Below are positions 5,367 to 7,522 of a stretch of 7,522 bases of DNA, one piece after another. The stretch's first letter is position 1. The number at the start of each line of letters is the position of its first letter. This DNA comes from Spirochaetaceae bacterium. Lineage in GTDB: Bacteria > Spirochaetota > Spirochaetia > SZUA-6 > Bin103. The stretch covers positions 44,424 through 51,945 of the forward strand of contig JAPPNY010000194.1 of the NCBI GenBank assembly GCA_028818385.1, given 5' to 3'. Below the pieces are notes generated by a model. The model was given only the letters and a program-made list of their open reading frames with translations. It did no database searches and was not told the origin of the DNA. The position numbers were made by a program, and so were the translations under genes.

Positions 5367-7522
5367 TCACCTGTCCGGCTCGAACACCAGTTCGGGCATG
5401 ACCACTTCCCAAGCGTCGCATCTCATGACGTCGTGGTATTTCGGGTCCGACGCCTCCCGGCTCCAGCCCACGACCGCGAACGTTGCCGCCGACCGGCACC
5501 GTGACCCGGGCGGCGGCCTGAACGACCCGGCCAGGCGCCCCACGGTCCGGCCGGTCCGGTCCAGCAGCGTCCGGCGCCCATCCGTTCCGACCCGCACGTC
5601 CAGGGGATCGCCGATCGACAGCGCGGCGATGGCGCGGTGTACGGGATCGCCGGCACGGCGCCGCCCGGCGAACCCCAGATCGACCTCCTGAAGGGTGGGC
5701 CGGACATGGCGATGCTCCACCGCCTGCGGGCACGGGGGAAGCTCGGCAGCCTCGCGACGGATCGTGGCGGGATGGTCGGCCAGTTCGCCATGGAAGCTGC
5801 GGGAGCCGTCCAGCCAGGCCAGCGTCAGCGTCTGCCGCGCCCGCGTCATCGCCACGTAGTAGAGCCGGCGCGGCGCGTCGGGATCCTCGTTGCGGCCCAC
5901 GCGGTCCCAGCCGCCGTCCAGGACCGCCACGTGATCGAACTCCAGCCCCTTGGCGCGATGGGCGGTGAGCAGCAGCAGCCCCCGCTGGCGGCGGCGGATG
6001 TCCCGGCCCCACTCGGCCAGCCACTCGATGAAATGGTCCACCGGTGTTTCTCCGCCGCCGGTTTCCAGCGCATGTTCCTCCACCGCCTGCCGCAGCAGGT
6101 CGTGCCAGGGATCGGAGGGCCGCGCGTCGGCCCACCCGCGCAGGGACGCGCCGTCGACCATCCGCGTCTCACGCCCGTGCAGCCATTCGACGAACGCCCG
6201 GGTTTCCCGCAGGCGCCAGAAATTCGGGATCTCCTCGTTCGCCATCTGTACCGGGACGCCATGCGCCTCGCAGAACGCCCGCACCGGAACCAGGTGCTCC
6301 CACTGGCGCGCGATGACCGCGCACCGCGACCAGTCCCATTCCCGCGCCAGCTCACGGAGGCGCAGCAACTCCGCCATGACGGCGCGCGCCTGGCCGACCG
6401 GATCGCCTCCGGCCGGCAGAATCTGCACCCGCCCGCGCGTAACCGGGTCCACCGCCTCCCACGCTCCGCCCGGCGGATCCTTCTCGCGCACGCGGTCGAC
6501 CCGGATGGGACGCCCCGCCTTCATGCGGTTCCGCGCAGACTCGATCACCGCATTGGCAGCCGCCACGATATGGGCCGTCGAACGGTAGTTGGCGGTCAGG
6601 TAGGCGGGCCTCGGCCCGTAGTCGGCCTCGAAGCGCCGGATGAACTCCACCGACGCTCCGTTGAAGGCATAGATGTTCTGATCGTCGTCGCCGACGGCGA
6701 ACAGGGTGAGCTTGCCCGCGTCGTCTTCCAGCGTCCGTCCGGCCAGCGCCGAGATCAGCTCGTACTGCTCCAGAGCGACATCCTGGTACTCGTCGACGAG
6801 AATCCACCGGAAGCCCGCGAGCAGGCGCACGCGGCGCTCGTCCGCCTCCTCGGGCGACAGCTCCTCGCCGCGGAGCAGCGCGACGGCACGGCGCATCACG
6901 TCCCTGAACGTCTCGTCGTCCGGGCGCTCCGACCGGCCGGTGAAGCTCGTTCCCGCCAGGCGCATGGCAAGCGCGTGGCAGGTGAGCACCGTCACGCCGC
7001 GCGCGTCGTCGCCGATCATCTCTGCCAGCCGGCGACGGATATCGACGGCCGCGTGACGGTTGTAGGCGAGCGCAAGGATGCCGCGGGCGTTCTCCCGTCT
7101 GACGCGGACCAGCCAGGCGATGCGGTGCACCAGCACGCGCGTCTTGCCCGAACCGGGGCCGGCGAGGACCAGCACGTTGGTCCGTTCCCGCTCGTCGGCC
7201 ACGATGCCCTGCTGGAGCGGGTTCCGCAGGCTCTCGACGATGGCGCGCCAGGACGCGGGCGTCGTCTGCCGGCCGATCTCCCGGTCCCGGCCAGGCAGCC
7301 AGCGGGCGAGAAACTCCTCCTCCGTGAGTGCGAAGTAGTCCATCGCCAGACGCAGCGCCTCGCTCATGGCCGCGAGGCCGCGCTCGGCGAACTCCACCAT
7401 GACGTGGATCTGCAGCACCTGTCCCTGGTAGTGCAGCGCGAGGGGCTCGAAGTCCGCCCGGGAAAAGCCGCGCCGGTCCCGCCGCTCCAGCCGGATCGTC
7501 ATGGCCGGGCGGAACACCGCCA
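5367..7522 (-). CDS. UvrD-like SF1 DNA helicase, partial; probable C-terminal half of a RecQ/UvrD fusion
   Basis: ATP-dependent 3'-5' DNA helicase module. Counting from the first in-frame GTG (7517), the SF1 motifs appear in order: Walker A AGPGSGKT (119-126), Walker B ILVDEYQD (239-246), motif III GDDDQNIYAFNGA (276-288), ANYRST (309-314), motif V TAHRAKGLEFD (518-528) and motif VI LYYVAMTRAR (552-561). The large 2B insertion of UvrD/Rep/PcrA appears absent. About 100 residues precede Walker A, including LALHYQGQVLQIHVM (26-40), and a tail of about 100 residues ends PELVFEPDR. From memory, both flanks match the linker and tail of long RecQ-UvrD fusion proteins, so RecQ domains probably lie beyond the window. 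The codon before the GTG is Ala and no in-frame stop occurs up to the edge, so the gene is annotated as 5' truncated. Stop is TGA at 5369-5367. The helicase function is clear; the fusion is an inference. It has no evident functional link to the downstream metabolic genes. Confidence 0.93.
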   Translation of the reverse strand, partial: AVFRPAMTIRLERRDRRGFSRADFEPLALHYQGQVLQIHVMVEFAERGLAAMSEALRLAMDYFALTEEEFLARWLPGRDREIGRQTTPASWRAIVESLRNPLQQGIVADERERTNVLVLAGPGSGKTRVLVHRIAWLVRVRRENARGILALAYNRHAAVDIRRRLAEMIGDDARGVTVLTCHALAMRLAGTSFTGRSERPDDETFRDVMRRAVALLRGEELSPEEADERRVRLLAGFRWILVDEYQDVALEQYELISALAGRTLEDDAGKLTLFAVGDDDQNIYAFNGASVEFIRRFEADYGPRPAYLTANYRSTAHIVAAANAVIESARNRMKAGRPIRVDRVREKDPPGGAWEAVDPVTRGRVQILPAGGDPVGQARAVMAELLRLRELAREWDWSRCAVIARQWEHLVPVRAFCEAHGVPVQMANEEIPNFWRLRETRAFVEWLHGRETRMVDGASLRGWADARPSDPWHDLLRQAVEEHALETGGGETPVDHFIEWLAEWGRDIRRRQRGLLLLTAHRAKGLEFDHVAVLDGGWDRVGRNEDPDAPRRLYYVAMTRARQTLTLAWLDGSRSFHGELADHPATIRREAAELPPCPQAVEHRHVRPTLQEVDLGFAGRRRAGDPVHRAIAALSIGDPLDVRVGTDGRRTLLDRTGRTVGRLAGSFRPPPGSRCRSAATFAVVGWSREASDPKYHDVMRCDAWEVVMPELVFEPDR

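Noticed and set aside
5284..6135. Minus-strand alternative frame of 283 codons inside the helicase gene
   Set aside because: Arg/Gly/Ala-rich shadow that overlaps helicase motifs V and VI and the PHP start; no family features.
1..7522. CRISPR array, insertion-sequence ends or transposase
   Set aside because: No regularly spaced repeats, terminal inverted repeats with target duplications, or transposase motifs were seen.

Overview
This is a GC-rich bacterial window in which every supported gene lies on the minus strand, so transcription runs from the high-numbered end to the low-numbered end. Shine-Dalgarno sites (GGAGG type) precede at least two genes, two genes start at GTG, and neighbouring genes are tightly packed. 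No phylogenetic marker is present. The oligopeptide-family permease subtype, the sugar-propeller protein and the YefM-YoeB pair are a mix I associate with high-GC environmental or metagenomic lineages (for example Spirochaetota, Chloroflexota or Planctomycetota-like genomes), but the sequence does not settle this.

Layout in transcription order: (1) 7522-5367, a UvrD-like superfamily 1 helicase whose frame is open to the window edge, most likely the C-terminal half of a RecQ/UvrD fusion. (2) 5323-4361, a PHP-domain metal-dependent phosphoesterase-like protein. (3) 4356-2902, a glycosidase-like beta-propeller protein with a C-terminal beta-sandwich, starting 4 nt after the PHP gene. (4) A short intergenic segment carrying a recognisable YefM-type operator: two TGTACA-like cores 12 bp apart centre to centre. 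(5) yefM (2812-2558) and yoeB (2555-2289), a complete type II toxin-antitoxin pair with all catalytic toxin residues. (6) 2284-1298 and 1296-193, a DppB/OppB-like and DppC/OppC-like permease pair. (7) 1-192, a non-coding segment packed with palindromes, including a hairpin followed by a T-rich tract on the plus strand.

The PHP gene and the propeller gene look like one unit, perhaps for handling a carbohydrate or a phosphorylated derivative. The permease pair belongs to a peptide/nickel/oligosaccharide importer class, but neither a substrate-binding protein nor ATPase genes are present in the window.

The most unusual point is the join between (5) and (6). The toxin stop codon is 4 nt from the first permease start, and the permeases follow each other with a 1-nt gap. 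This makes an apparent four-gene operon, yefM-yoeB-permease-permease, behind an autoregulated-looking TA operator. The toxin-antitoxin pair stands where a transporter substrate-binding protein gene would usually be found. I see no clearly new enzyme system; the arrangement is the part worth checking.
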